DNA of 64,000 nucleotides from Owenia fusiformis (Eukaryota > Annelida > Polychaeta > Sabellida > Oweniidae), in NCBI GenBank assembly GCA_903813345.2, contig CAIIXF020000012.1, forward strand, positions 3,081,318 to 3,145,317, in the 5' to 3' direction. Positions 1 to 11,930 of the stretch are shown here, one piece after another. Numbering within the stretch: the stretch's first letter is position 1; each line of letters begins with the position of its first letter. The position numbers were made by a program, and so were the translations under genes. Under the pieces are notes generated by a model. That model had not been told where the DNA came from and did not search any database. It was given only the letters and a program-made list of their open reading frames with translations.

Positions 1-1420
1 AAAAAATATTAGATTTTGATATTTTTGAAGTTTACAATGGATTATCTACTTATGAATTGGTTTTTGGGAAGGTTATTAGCATGACAAATTGATTTTTTTC
101 CGTTTTATTGAAAATAAAATCACCTGTCTGACTATATTTTGCATTTAAAATGATTAAAATTAATTGTTCCATTTAGTTCACTTTCTTTTAACATCATCTT
201 GTTTTTTGTTAATCCGCCAATTGTTTTGATATGTTTAAATGATAAAACATATATTCCTACATACGTGTTCACATGTTGAGCACTTGTCAACATTACCATT
301 TACATATTATCGAGGGGTTTGACAGGGGTCCACAAAAAATAAAAATATTAGATTTTGATATTTTTTATTGAAGTTTACAAAGGATTATCTACTCATGAAT
401 CGGTTTTTGAGAAGGTTATTAGCATGACCTATTGATTTTATCTGTTTAATTGAAAATAAGATCGTCTGTCTGATTATATTTTGCATTCAAAATGATTAGA
501 AATAATTGTTCCATTTTGTTCACTTTCTTTTAACATCATCTTGTTTTTGTTGATCCGCCAATTGTTAATTGATATGTGTAAATGATACAACATATATTAT
601 CACATACATTTTCACCTATTGAGGACTTTACCGTTTACTTATTATTGAGGGGTTTAACAGGGAGGGGTCAACAAAAATGTTAGATTTTGATAGTTTTGAA
701 GTTTACAACAGATTATCTAGCTAGTCATTAATCGGCTTTTGGAAAGTTTACTTGTATAACATATTGATTTTATCTCGATGTACATTAGATGTTCAAGAGA
801 CCAATAAATTTATTTATTAATTATTGAGGGGTTTAACAGGGGTTCACAAAAATTATAAAAAATATTAGATTTAAATCTTTTTGAAGTTTTTTTGGAAAGG
901 TTATTAATATTAGTATGCCATATTGATTTTATCTGTTTAATTGAAACTAAGATTGTCTGTTTGACTATGTTTTGCATTCAAAATGATAAAAAATAATGGT
1001 TCCATTTAGTTCACTTTCTTTTAACAACATCTTGTTTTTCGTTGATTCTACATTCTTGATTCCTACATACGTTTCCACCCGTTGAGGACCTATCAACATT
1101 ACCGTTTACTTATCATTGAGGGGTTTAACAGAGGTCCATAATAATGAAAAATATTAGCTATTGACACTTTTGAAGTTAACAACGAATTTTCCACTTATGA
1201 ATCGGCTTTTGGAAAGGTCATTAGCATGGTATATTGATTTTATCTGTTTAATTGAAAATAATATCTTCTGTCCGACTATGTTTTGCATTCAACATGATTA
1301 AAAATAATGGTTCCATTTAGTTCACTTTCTTTTAACACAATCTTGTTTTCGTTGATCTGCAAATTGTTTCAGCCTATATTCCTACATACGTTTTCACCTG
1401 TTGAGCACTGAAACTGAGCA
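1..1420. repeat. Degenerate long-unit tandem repeat
   Basis: The same module recurs at about 1, 341, 670, 860 and 1145. It begins with an AAATATTAGATTTTGAT-like stretch, then TTTTGAAGTTTACAA. It later contains a block reading CCATTTAGTTCACTTTCTTT and ends with TATTGAGGGGTTTAACAG. Units are roughly 190-340 bp and diverged, and the array may continue left of the window. No coding frame is preserved. Confidence 0.75.
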
Positions 1421-4400
1421 CTGTTTACATTTTAAAACCTTGGAAAAAGCATTTGATCGCATATAATATTGCATTTAAATCATAATTTAAGATGAGTTAG
1501 GAATTTATTCCCACTATTTATAAAAATGGATTTTAACATCAATAAAGCATATGATATGATGTGGGGTGAAAGGACATATGATTTTTGCGATACAGGCTCT
1601 ACAAGCATCTCTACAAGCAAATAACTTTAGTAATAGAAAAGCGTTTACCTTGATTATTTCATTTAGTAGAAAAAAGACTGTCCCATGAGGCAGTGCCAGA
1701 ACCAAAACTTTCTATTGAAATTAATTAATACTGTCTCGCCCAATATTTTTTTCCCGAATAGGTATTCTGCTATATCCAGGTCCTGATCATCCAGCATTTG
1801 TTTAATATTGCCCGCAGAAATGACGTTATTAGAATTATTGCTAAGGTCGATATAGTAACATAAATGCCACCTAAACCAGCAATGCCCCGAAAGGTGGTAA
1901 TAATAGTAATTGATCTGAGAACTATCCACAAAAATATTCATCTTTTTGAATTAATCTTGAATTAAATCTTCCATAAATGAAAATCTGAACCACTTTCAAA
2001 AACTTCAGTGTGCCATGTTTATAGTATTCACATACCAGAGATGATCAAAATCGCTCCACAACTTTTCGAGTTATAGTAAAATACGTTAAACTTGCGGCTA
2101 TGTTTAAAATGGCCGCCTTCTACCAAAAGTGTCATTAGACAGTGTGCCATGCTTATAGTATTCACATACCAAATAAGCACGAAATCACTTTACTACTCTT
2201 CGAGTTACAGCAAAAATCATAAAATAACAAGTAAAGGCCACCATTTTTCAAGATGACTGCCATGTCCTTCTTTAATATCTACATTTCTAGCTTTATTAAT
2301 GTCCTATATAATTTTTTCATTTAAAAGATATTGCTATTACAGTTTTATATATTGCACCTAAATAACTGTAAAATCGGCACTAAAATGGCCGCTATTTTTA
2401 AATGAGCGGCCATTTTGAAAATCAGCTTTCGAGCATAACTTCTACCCCCATAGGGTATATTTGTACAAAATATGAACAAAATCGGGCCAACTGTATTTGA
2501 GTTATTGCCTGAACGGACGTACGTACGGATGGACAGACAGACGGACGGATGGAATCCCGTTCCCTATATCCCTCCGAACTTCGTTCAATGGGATAACTAT
2601 TTAAAATTAATTTAAATTGTTTGGACATGATACTAAGCTTATAAAGTAAAAATTTGATTAGTTACACCAATCATTGTGATTTTAGAGCCCATTGTTATCT
2701 TATTTTACAGTTTAAATTGTATAAATCTTCTTGCTGTCAACGTATTTATAATAGTCTACACTTATTTAATGCCTGTTTATAATGATACCAACATTACTGT
2801 TATATTGAAATCATATAAGTAATAAAGATTCCCAAGTGGATGTCAATGTCCCCCCCCCCCATTTGTGACATGGCGTTATACGAATTAGGTTGAAGACATC
2901 AGGATGAAACCTGTTTTCATGATTTATACACCTTAATGATGTGATTTAACCATAACAATGTACTAGCTTTTCATCTAAGAACTATCCGGAAAAATATTTA
3001 ATATTTGTAAAATAGACCCCTGCTGAAATCGTTCATAAATGAAGTTCTGTAACTTTGTATGGTGCTCAAAAATTCAAAAATGATCAATGCTATAATCCTA
3101 ACTAAAAAAAAGCAAATTAAAAACATTAGGCTGTAACAATAAGCTTTAAAAAAATTATCCAGCGTTTGATGAGTTATACCCCCCACTGTGAACATGGATT
3201 CCATTTTGATCTAATTTTTCAGTTGAAATTTTAAATTATGCTCTTGCTAAAGAATAATCTATGCTTTTTGTACTTATTTATTATCTATTCACAAGAAATC
3301 TTTTAAAACGATTATTTCTTAAAAAATGGACCCCTGTTTAAATCTCAAATAAATAATAAACGGTAATGTTGTGTGATCCTCAACAAGCAATACCATTTTC
3401 AGTGATATTAAATCTATCAATATAATCTATAAAAATGATTGGAACTTGAACAGGAGGTAATTTTCAAATATTTGTCAATTCCTTTATCACTAATAAGGCA
3501 ATCATTAGATAAAACCTTGAGTTTATGATAATATGCTACTATTGGATAACCTATCAAACGTATGTAAGTGTTATCATATTGTTTAGATTAGGCCTACATG
3601 TAGAATGTGACAATGTAAAAGTTTCATATTGATCATTTTATAATCTAACCGCGGTCATGTGCAAAAATGTTCAGTTTTATGTCTCTTAATCAACTATTTA
3701 GGTACATTTACACACACTCCTGGCGTGAAAATAACGGATATAAAACAAGAAACCGTGAATTTCAAAATATTGCATTATTGCATTTCCAGGCCTCAGGTTT
3801 CGACTCTTGAATTTGCCGTTCGCATTTGGCACTTTGGCTGAGCTAATTATAAGAAACGGTAGAGGCCTTTTGAGTGGTATAAGCATATTGACGAACACTT
3901 TAAGCGCGTCGGAGTATTTACTTTATGATATATAACAATAGAAATAGATTTATTCGACTATATTTATGCGAAGGTTTAGCGTTCAACTAGCAACCGGATA
4001 TACAAAAGATATTATTGGATATTCTAACATTGAATTAAGTTAAGAACGGAGGGACTTGTGAAGAAAAGAGAAATACAAATAGGAGGTATTTGAATTAGGA
4101 CACCAGTGTATATGAAAAAAACTTTTTCTATTTGTGAAGTGAGTAACGTATTCTGTATAGCAACACTGTTATGATCAATTGGACGAGATGAACATGAGTC
4201 GTTAGGTTCAGTAGGTTCAGTACTTTACTCAAATCATATGGGATCACATACATCCATGTAGCGACGAACAAATTGAAAAAATAATACGTAAAACATCAAG
4301 GTATGTATACACATGGAAAAACAATTGTTCGTATTTTTAGGTCAAGTTATCTTATATATCGATGTGTGAGCGGTGTAATTGTAATAAAAAACAGTATTTA

Positions 4401-5140
4401 TGGCTGGTCTTTTATTCATTGAGACATATTAAACATGGTTAAGGTTACTGGGCGATCCTTGAGTACCTCCAAATACTATTGACGATCGCTACAAACCCTG
4501 ATATGTCATTGTCGTTCCGGCCATGAGAATTGTTTTATGAGTTTGATCTAGAATAAAGAAAAGGTTTGATTCAGTCTAAGAGAGCCGAGCTTAGAAGTTT
4601 TTTAAATCTCAGCTAAGAGTATATTTTATCTAATAAGGGTCATAAAACTGGAGATGATATAACTTGTGCCTGACTTAAAATCTATGGCATGAATATTTGA
4701 TGGGTATCAGAATGTAATTAGTTGGCCTATTAGATCACTGTATAAACCGTTTTAGTTGCCTTCATTGATTCAAAATAGTATATAGGGTCCCTGGGTATGC
4801 TGGGTATGTGCTTTGAATGTTAATCTTATTCATTACCTAATTTTAATTTTGTCTCTAAAGAATCAAACGCCTTCGATGTATCGAGAAATATTTATGTTCA
4901 AAAACTGTTATTATATCAACTTCATAGAGACGATTTGTCTCATTGCATGTAGTCAAACAATATATTGCACAAACACGATTTGTATAGTTTATTTTCTTGG
5001 ATATACCTGTATCAAGGGAAATTTTTAAGGCAATGTTCTAAAACCGTCCAACTACATTGAGGCGGAGCCCACTTTGATATTCAAACTTTCGAAATTGTTT
5101 TGTTACATTTTAGAATATGATATTATATTTCATAATTTTG
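1421..5140. other. No gene recognised; repeats only
   Basis: I see no convincing exon here. At about 2020-2240 a module containing TATAGTATTCACATACCA is repeated. At 2430-2600 there is a GGACAGACAGACGGACGG tract next to a conserved dispersed-repeat tail, and at 2850-2861 a poly-C run. Short open frames in this stretch have no domain-like composition. Confidence 0.5.
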
Positions 5141-5153
5141 ATTACTTTCAGCT

Positions 5154-5900
5154 ATGAGTTCTATGTATTATAGAACGCAGCGAGAAGCTGCTAAGACAAA
5201 GACATACGGTCATCAGAAGTGCAACAGGGCCCAGATCAAGGCAATCACTGAGAGACTCACAAGACACACTGTGCAAACACATAACAATCATCAGGAGATT
5301 AATAATGACTTACCCTCACCACCAAGACCCATATCAGCCCCATGTCATAAGGCGCTACGTCATAAGACAATCCAGCCTGACAATCGAAGGGTTGATGAGG
5401 ATACTCTTAGGAGAATAATGCGCCGGATTACGCAACCGACCTTCAGTGTCCTTGTAGCTAAGGGTGCAATAAAGGCGGCGCCGCCGCAACGAAAGCTCGA
5501 GAGACCACGAACGGCGGTTGAACGTAGAAAGGCGATGTCCAGCATACAGAGACCAACGACGGCTAGTTCGAAAAAACGATTGGGAAGCCCATGGAACTAT
5601 GAAGATGACTACGTCAGTGACCACGATTCGGATTATGAGTATGGGGAATATAATGTTAGGACTAGAGAAGAGCTGGAACCAATGGTTGACCAATGGGTCA
5701 CCCCTATTAAATCGCATGGAACGCCTGTTTGTGGACGCCTTGGGCCGACCTCGGCACCCAACTTATACAAAGACAAAACAATGCCTCTAGTGAGCGGGCT
5801 TGTGAGGACTAATCGTGTTGATGAAATTACAGCAAGGTTGTTCACTCCAACTAAATCTATACCCATTACACGGTGTAGAAATTCTGAACGGTCGCACTGA
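5154..5900 (+). CDS. Basic RPxTA-motif protein, unknown function
   Basis: A 248-residue open frame that I cannot assign to a named family. A TTACTTTCAG splice acceptor lies 2 bases before the ATG, so the start probably opens the first coding exon behind a non-coding 5' exon. The protein is rich in Arg, Lys, Thr and Pro. It carries RPISAP (about residue 58), RPRTA (about 118) and RPTTASS (about 133). An acidic Tyr/Asp patch follows (YEDDYVSDHDSDYEYGEY, about 149-166), then a C-terminal segment with VSGLVRTNRVDEITARL. R-P-x-[ST]-A motifs are common in animal axonemal and microtubule-associated proteins, so a ciliary role is a guess only. Codon use looks like real coding sequence and no transposon lies adjacent. 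No clear AATAAA was found close downstream. Confidence 0.7.
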   Translation: MSSMYYRTQREAAKTKTYGHQKCNRAQIKAITERLTRHTVQTHNNHQEINNDLPSPPRPISAPCHKALRHKTIQPDNRRVDEDTLRRIMRRITQPTFSVLVAKGAIKAAPPQRKLERPRTAVERRKAMSSIQRPTTASSKKRLGSPWNYEDDYVSDHDSDYEYGEYNVRTREELEPMVDQWVTPIKSHGTPVCGRLGPTSAPNLYKDKTMPLVSGLVRTNRVDEITARLFTPTKSIPITRCRNSERSH

Positions 5901-6588
5901 AAACTAAGAAAGGCAATATTTCGCTTGCAGTCTAATAAGGAGGCGCTTTTTATTTAAGTAATTACCGGGCCTGATATGGGCCTCCTATCAATTATATGAA
6001 ATATAATCATTTACCATCAACATTCATTTATCTATTATTTTTCTCATTTTTCAAAATGCTCTCTGCTGAACTTCGTGGCAGGGCAAGTCAGGGTCAAAGC
6101 TCAAAATCTAGGTCAAATCATTTTTTTTGTTTTCAAAAGTTCCTCAAAACCTTACAATACACAATTCAATTCAATTTATTTCATGATTTCTTATTTAATA
6201 TACATTATAAAACATACCGCTAGACACCCTGTGGGCATATTGTGCGGTGTAACAGAAATGTTTTTAACTATATGTAGACTACATATAATAGGAAGCACTT
6301 ATATTTTGTAACGGTACATGTATTTACAATTAATTTTAAGATGTACAATGTCGAAAATATAGAAAACATACATTAATTATTATTCTGTGTGAATTCTTTA
6401 ATTCTACATAAATCTAGTATGAATACAGTCTAAATATTTTTGATTTACAATATGGGACAGCTTTACAAAAGACCGAGGTCTGAAAAGTTAAAATTTTTAA
6501 GGTCATAACACTAGGTATTTTTGTTGAAAGTCAAAATGATCAGTGTTAACTAACTTCCAAATTGCGAAAACGTCTACGTAGGCCCATG
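5901..6588. other. Intergenic, nothing recognised
   Basis: AT-rich sequence downstream of the RPxTA gene. It includes a copy of a dispersed 'ctaggtcaaatca' repeat (about 6080-6170) that recurs near 12,000. No exon signal was seen. Confidence 0.4.
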
Positions 6589-6591
6589 TAA

Positions 6592-7972
6592 TGCCTTGGT
6601 CACATAGGCTCCGATTTTCACTACGGCGCCCGGCCGATGAGTATTTTGTTCAAAATCGGCCGGCGAGCCCGGGCATCGTACGGGCGCCGGGCGATGATCG
6701 CCACTCATCGGCCGATTTTTAGACATCGTACGGGCGCCGGCAGAGTTTTATCGCGGAGATAAAGTTGCCGATGTCTTGGCGATTTTTTCTCAAGCAAACT
6801 CATCGGTACCTACCCGGCCGTGTCCCGTCCGGTCATCGTACGATTATCTTACGGCGCCCGGTGGCATCGCACGGTCATCTTGGGATTTTGCGTGCTGATT
6901 TGTTTGATAAATCTTTATAATGATTACTTATAAAGTGATAAAAAGGTTCTAAAAATAATGAGGTAAGGAATTATAATTACTACATACTATCAGATATTTT
7001 TTATAAAACATCAATGGAACGATTAGGCTTACTGTAAACAATGGCTGGATGGGTGGGTTGATCTAGTCGTTCTTATATTGACATTAATCGTGCATGTCTG
7101 TCATACACATTGAATAGAGTGATACATTTTTATACGTATATTCACTCATGCATATACCATTACAAATCATTTATTTTGAAAATCTTCTGACTGATTTTGT
7201 GAGTAGTATTTTGAAGGGTCACAATTTTAATACGAAGTTCACTGTCTTAATATGCCAAAGGCTAAGGATAGAGGGGATTAGGCCAATTGGCCATATATAG
7301 GTAGACATAGTATTTGTTTATATGAAAGATCTAAAAATGAATTAAGGTCAGGGTGCACTTTGATGAAAAGACCACTTGCAGTATGGCAAGTGATTTTAGA
7401 CGGTCATAACTTTCACCATGAGTACTTTCTGGGCATATATACAGTATTTTTATTAAAACAATGTATTTTCTTTCAATTGGAGTACCCATGATAGTAAAAA
7501 TATCAATCAAACAATTTGAAAAATTATGAATAGGGACCCCATGTCAGCATTTTTTTCTAAATATTGAACCTATTTACTCGAAAAGAGGATCTTCTTTTTC
7601 TGATTTTTATTGCATGAAAACATTATTAACCTGCAAGTCCTGTCTAGCGAAGTATTTCGTTTTCGAATCTTGCATTCACGCCATGTGGAACAGTCATACT
7701 GGGTCATACAAGAATTAAGTATAAATCTAGAGGCCTGTTGATCGACCGATGTCCTGGCGGGTACCGTACGGGCATCGGCAGATAGCCTTGCGATACCCGT
7801 GCGATGTCTTTCAGATTCAATTGATTGCGGGCGCCGTACGATGCCTGTACTAATGTGACCATACTCACGATTAGATCAAGACATCGGTGAAAAGTCACCG
7901 GCGCCCGGTCGATTTATAAATCGGCCGATGACTACTCATCGGCCGGCGCCCGGCGGCTATGTGACCCAGGCA
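6592..7972. mobile_element. GC-ended TIR DNA element, ~1.4 kb
   Basis: The left end reads TGCCTTGGTCACATAGGCTC and the right end is its inverse (GGCTATGTGACCCAGGCA). Flanks are TAA and TTA. Just inside each end are GC-rich blocks built from CGGCGCCCGGCCGAT. No transposase is visible inside, so it is non-autonomous or decayed. A 140-bp relative with the same ends lies at 9529-9668. A TAA/TTA-type target would fit the PIF/Harbinger group, which is inference. Confidence 0.7.
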
Positions 7973-8487
7973 TTAGACTGCTTGCAATCCTGATTTCTAG
8001 TTATTTTCGTTTCCGATAAACAATCAAGACAAATCTATTTATGTAGTACAAATAGAAATATGACTTAATTATTTAAAGGAAATTTATGGCAGAACAGCTT
8101 TTTCAATACTCCTTTAGCTGAAAGTCAAATAAAAAATCTATATATTCAAGAGAGAAATGAAAAACTATTTTTGGAAACCTTAGGCCTATAATTTATTTTA
8201 AATTTTGTTTTTGCATACTTCCCCCATCACCCTTTCTAGAAATAACCGATAATTTAAAAAAGGCCTTAAATAAAGTAAAGCTTTAACTGTTTAATGTCCT
8301 GTTAAAGAAGTTCATCATAACTCAACAAGTATATTCATGTTCGAGAGTATTGCTTGAATCCATGTTCGATAGTAAGAATAGGGATTCTTTATCAAACAGA
8401 ATATTAGGTTTGCTATTATTTTTGTTTGCTCTATTCGATCTCGTGTATTCTATTTTATTTTTTATAAGAATATTGTACTGCGCTTTA
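7973..8487. other. Intergenic, nothing recognised
   Basis: AT-rich spacer between two inverted-repeat elements. No exon or motif was recognised. Confidence 0.4.
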
Positions 8488-9337
8488 TCACCCTATGCAG
8501 ACAGAGCCTGTGGGAAATATTGGGTGCGGAGCAAATGAGCGGAGGGTGCGGAGCTAACGGTCATTTTTGAATTTAAATTTGGGATATTTCTGAAACTAAG
8601 CCGTTTTGGGACTTCAAATATACCAAGATATGTGTATTTGACACCAAATATCAATACAATTGTGAAAATAGTAGCGCAATTCATTCTATAGCGACGCAGT
8701 GTGCCTTAAACCTTTCCCAGACCTATATATTTTGAAATTATCCTTTTAATACTGAGTCCCCAGCATTCATAAAAAATGGTGTTCAAGGTACACTATCTAT
8801 ACAAATTATTTTTGCATCTTGGAAGCCAGGCAGTATCTGTGTGATTTTATAAAAATTCGGAATGTTTTTCAGATATGAGCCCCCTCTAAATATTGGGTGC
8901 GGAGCAGCTCCATAATCGTAGCTCCGCACCCAATATTTAGAGGGGGCTCATATCTGAAGAACATTCAGAATTTTTATAAAATCACACAGATACTGCCTGG
9001 CTTCCAAGATGCAAAAATAATTTGCATGGGTAGTGTATCTTGAACACCATTTTTTATGAATGCTGGGGACGCAGTATTAAAAGGATAGTCACAAAATATA
9101 AAGGTCTGGGAAATGTTTAAGGCATACTGCGTCGCTATTAAATGAATTGCACTACTATTTTCACAATTTTATTGATATTTGGTGTCAAATACACATATCT
9201 TGGTATATTTGAAGTCCCAAAACGGCTTAGTTTCAGAAATATCCCAATTTTAAATTCAAAAATGACCGTTAGCTCCGCACCCTCCGCTCATTTGCGCCGC
9301 ACCCAATATTTCCCACAGGCTCTGTCTGCACAGGGTG
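8488..9337. repeat. 850-bp near-perfect palindrome
   Basis: Two arms of about 410 bp (8488-8900 and 8928-9337) are inverted copies, ending in CACCCT(A/G)TGCAGACAGAG. They meet at a short centre holding AATATTGGGTGCGGAGC and its complement. Matching open frames on opposite strands (8493-8684 minus and 9142-9330 plus) encode nearly the same peptide, which is a by-product of the palindrome. It is probably a foldback-type non-autonomous element. Confidence 0.8.
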
Positions 9338-9528
9338 TTTATACATTGCTCAGTATATTATCAGACTCATATTGAAAACATCGACTACAGTTTTGATTTG
9401 ACAAACTTTATCTCCTTTGTGACCTGATATACACCTTGTTACCCTTGTACCCCTAAGTATTTTTGTATTACCTATTCATCTATGCAAGGACGTCTAACTT
9501 AGATAGAAATGCCTTGATTTATGCGTAA

Positions 9529-9668
9529 TGCCTGGGTCACATTTGCTCCGATCCATCGGCCGGCGCCCGGCCGATTGAGTGTTTTGCTCAATATTGTATT
9601 CAATTTTGAACAAAATACTCAATCGGCCGGGCGCCGTAGTGAAAATATGAGCAAATGTGACCAAGGCA
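9529..9668. mobile_element. 140-bp MITE with TAA target duplication
   Basis: The ends TGCCTGGGTCACATTTGCTC and its inverse are flanked on both sides by TAA. The body is almost wholly self-complementary (CGGCGCCCGGCCGATTGAGT pairing with its complement). It shares termini with the 1.4-kb element at 6592-7972 and looks like its miniature derivative. It ends 187 bp before the ANKH-like start codon. Confidence 0.8.
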
Positions 9669-9855
9669 TAATGCATCCATTCTTTATAAAGGCGTAGCTA
9701 CTCAACACGGCTGATGCATTCATATAGTTGAATGCATATTCATTCAGGTCAATAGAAATAGAAAAACCATAAACATTAACAAAACCTGAAAAGCAGATTT
9801 ATTAGAGCTTCATTTGTAAACTGAGTTCATTTAAAGTAGGTACATTTTGGAGAAT

Positions 9856-11244
9856 ATGAAAGATCAAGTAGAAGCGAAGTCAGAATTCGAAGAATATTTA
9901 TTGATTTGTAAATTATTTCTGCCATTGTGCCTATCAAACTTTAGGATTGCGTTTAACAGATATTTGGATTATTTTAGTCAGACATTTGCCGAGGATGTTA
10001 CAACAGCGCTGGCAATTCTTACGATCGTACGTATGATGCTAGCACTATCTAAATCATATCCGTCACCAACTGCAACGAAACAGATATTCATCGTACTCGT
10101 TGAGACCCGTCAGGATTTTTACAAAGCTATGTCATTTATGGTGCTTCTTGGATCCATACTGTTTGCTATTCTTCTAACGTTTGGATTAACACCGGCAGGT
10201 GAACTTTTCCGGATTTTGTTTAAAATTTCGGATGATGAATTACACTTGGTACAGCTGGGGATAACTAGTATATGCCTGGTTCCTATTTTATCAAATCTAC
10301 AGAGTGCATTAGAGGGGATTCTTTTAAAAGAGAACAGTTGGAAACTAAACATGTTTGCCAAAATCTTCAGCATTCTACTAAAGATATTCACTGTTGCAGT
10401 ACTGGTGAACACAACCCTTGCGAAATATTACCCCATTTTTATACCTACGATATCTGTGTATATATCTTCAATATGTACATTGTTGTTATTGGGTCTAGCT
10501 TATAAATTGGTACTTTTCAAAGAACTTCCGGACGAGACATCGTTGCTGAATTCGAACAGAAACCCGTTAACATTTATGGATATCGTGAAGTTGACAGCTC
10601 CGATGGGAATGAAACAAATTGTGGAAAAATATGAATTGACCATTTTGAAAATTATTCTGGTTCATACAGCAAACAGCGAAATGGAGAGGAAGCATATACT
10701 TGCATATTTGGATGTCGTGCAAAATGCGGGCTATGTATTATCAAGATGGCTATTTGGGATTCCACCACTCGTGTCAGCATATTTAGGAAATAATACGAAG
10801 AATATTACTCTTTACAAAGATCGATATGACAGACTTGTTGTGTTTATAATGATTGTTGTAGCATTTGCAACATTGCTAAAGGTTCTGGTTTGTTGGGTGC
10901 CAATGTTAACGAAAACATTTCTTCTAGGGATTTTTAACATTCCAGATAATGAATTCGGTTTTATCAGTTATCCATTCAAATTGTGGACATTTCGGCCGTT
11001 ATTATACGGCTTGTATACGTTTTCTGTGGGAGTACTGACCCATAAAAAGGATACAAAGATTCTTATCGTGTGTTCCTTCTTGGAAATAGTGGTAATATCA
11101 GTTGTACCGCTTTTATTAAATTTAACTGTGATGGATGGTTTACTATCTGGAATGGTGTCCCTTTATATTTCACAGGCGGTGCCAACTTACATTGTCTACA
11201 TCTACTACTATGTCAAACATTGTTATCGTACAAAGCAGTTATAG
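9856..11244 (+). CDS. ANKH-like multipass membrane transporter, single exon
   Basis: 462 residues from the first ATG (an in-frame TTG lies 9 bases upstream). The protein is a chain of about 10-12 hydrophobic helices. It aligns along its whole length with the progressive ankylosis (ANKH) family, whose vertebrate member exports ATP/pyrophosphate precursors and citrate across the plasma membrane. The matching landmarks appear in the family order: an N-terminal LPLCLSNFRIAF segment, an external GILLKE turn near 155-160, then FIPTISVYISS followed by LGLAYK (about 200-230), APMGMKQI (about 250), SRWLFGIPPLVSAY (about 298-311) and a VLTHKKDT loop near 395-402. Length matches the family (about 490). 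Vertebrate ANKH has many introns, but this copy has none. That suggests a retrocopy, though the frame is intact and AATAAA follows 137 bases after the stop. Substrate cannot be read from the sequence. Confidence 0.8.
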   Translation: MKDQVEAKSEFEEYLLICKLFLPLCLSNFRIAFNRYLDYFSQTFAEDVTTALAILTIVRMMLALSKSYPSPTATKQIFIVLVETRQDFYKAMSFMVLLGSILFAILLTFGLTPAGELFRILFKISDDELHLVQLGITSICLVPILSNLQSALEGILLKENSWKLNMFAKIFSILLKIFTVAVLVNTTLAKYYPIFIPTISVYISSICTLLLLGLAYKLVLFKELPDETSLLNSNRNPLTFMDIVKLTAPMGMKQIVEKYELTILKIILVHTANSEMERKHILAYLDVVQNAGYVLSRWLFGIPPLVSAYLGNNTKNITLYKDRYDRLVVFIMIVVAFATLLKVLVCWVPMLTKTFLLGIFNIPDNEFGFISYPFKLWTFRPLLYGLYTFSVGVLTHKKDTKILIVCSFLEIVVISVVPLLLNLTVMDGLLSGMVSLYISQAVPTYIVYIYYYVKHCYRTKQL

Positions 11245-11380
11245 AAGAAACCTGAGGGTGAAATGGTACGCTCTAATATGTTCAGTATTTCACACAATAA
11301 TAAGTTGTGTATGTAGAGCGACGGAATATTGTGCATCGGTGCTTATTTTTGTGCTTCAACTAGAGACAATCAGTATTCTA

Positions 11381-11386
11381 AATAAA
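11381..11386 (+). terminator. Poly(A) signal of ANKH-like gene
   Basis: An AATAAA hexamer 137 bases after the stop codon, in AT-rich sequence. Confidence 0.55.
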
Positions 11387-11668
11387 TACATTGAAAATAA
11401 GTGTATTTTTATCTTTTTCTTGTTTTCCATCTTCGCACGCTCGGTTTTCACTGCGACCGGCGGGAGCCAAGTAAGTGAATGGTTCCTTGTTCCTAGGGTG
11501 GTATATATTCTCGTGCACAAAATGATTTCCCGGTGTTAATGTAAAGTAATTGTAATCTCTTGTGGACTGTTTCCTGGATTTAGATGTCCAATGGGTTGTG
11601 AATCCTTGTGGAATGATATCAATATTACTGCCATTCGTACCGTATAATAAATTAATAATAGCAGTGAT

Positions 11669-11930
11669 CAGGGGCGGATCTGGGAACCAACAAGGGGGGG
11701 GGGCACTTTTTTGACCCCTAAAACCAAAAAGTGTGCCCAAAATTTGAAATTTTAGGCCCATTTTCTTCAAAATTTGGCCTAAAATGACAAAATAAGGCCT
11801 TAGAAGGCCCAGAATTGATCAAAAAGGCCCACTCTTTCGGGCCTTAAGGCCTTTTTTGGCCTTTTTTGGGCCCGATTTTTTCTGGACCTACAAAAAAGGG
11901 GGGGGCTGCCCCTCCCCAGATCCGCCAGTG
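11669..11930. mobile_element. ~260-bp MITE with GGCGGATCTGGG ends
   Basis: The left end CAGGGGCGGATCTGGG mirrors the right end CCCCAGATCCGCCAGTG. Inside are G-runs, C-runs and repeated AAGGCC(T) words. CAGNGGCGGATC ends are typical of non-autonomous hAT-like elements. No clear 8-bp target duplication is visible. Confidence 0.65.

Noticed and set aside
5355-5866. Open frames on the other strand and in other frames of the 5.15-kb gene (up to 120 residues)
   Set aside because: Shadows of the 248-residue frame, which has a splice acceptor and a clear compositional signature.
10119-10412. 97-residue minus-strand frame inside the ANKH-like gene
   Set aside because: The plus-strand frame has full-length family similarity; this is its antisense shadow.
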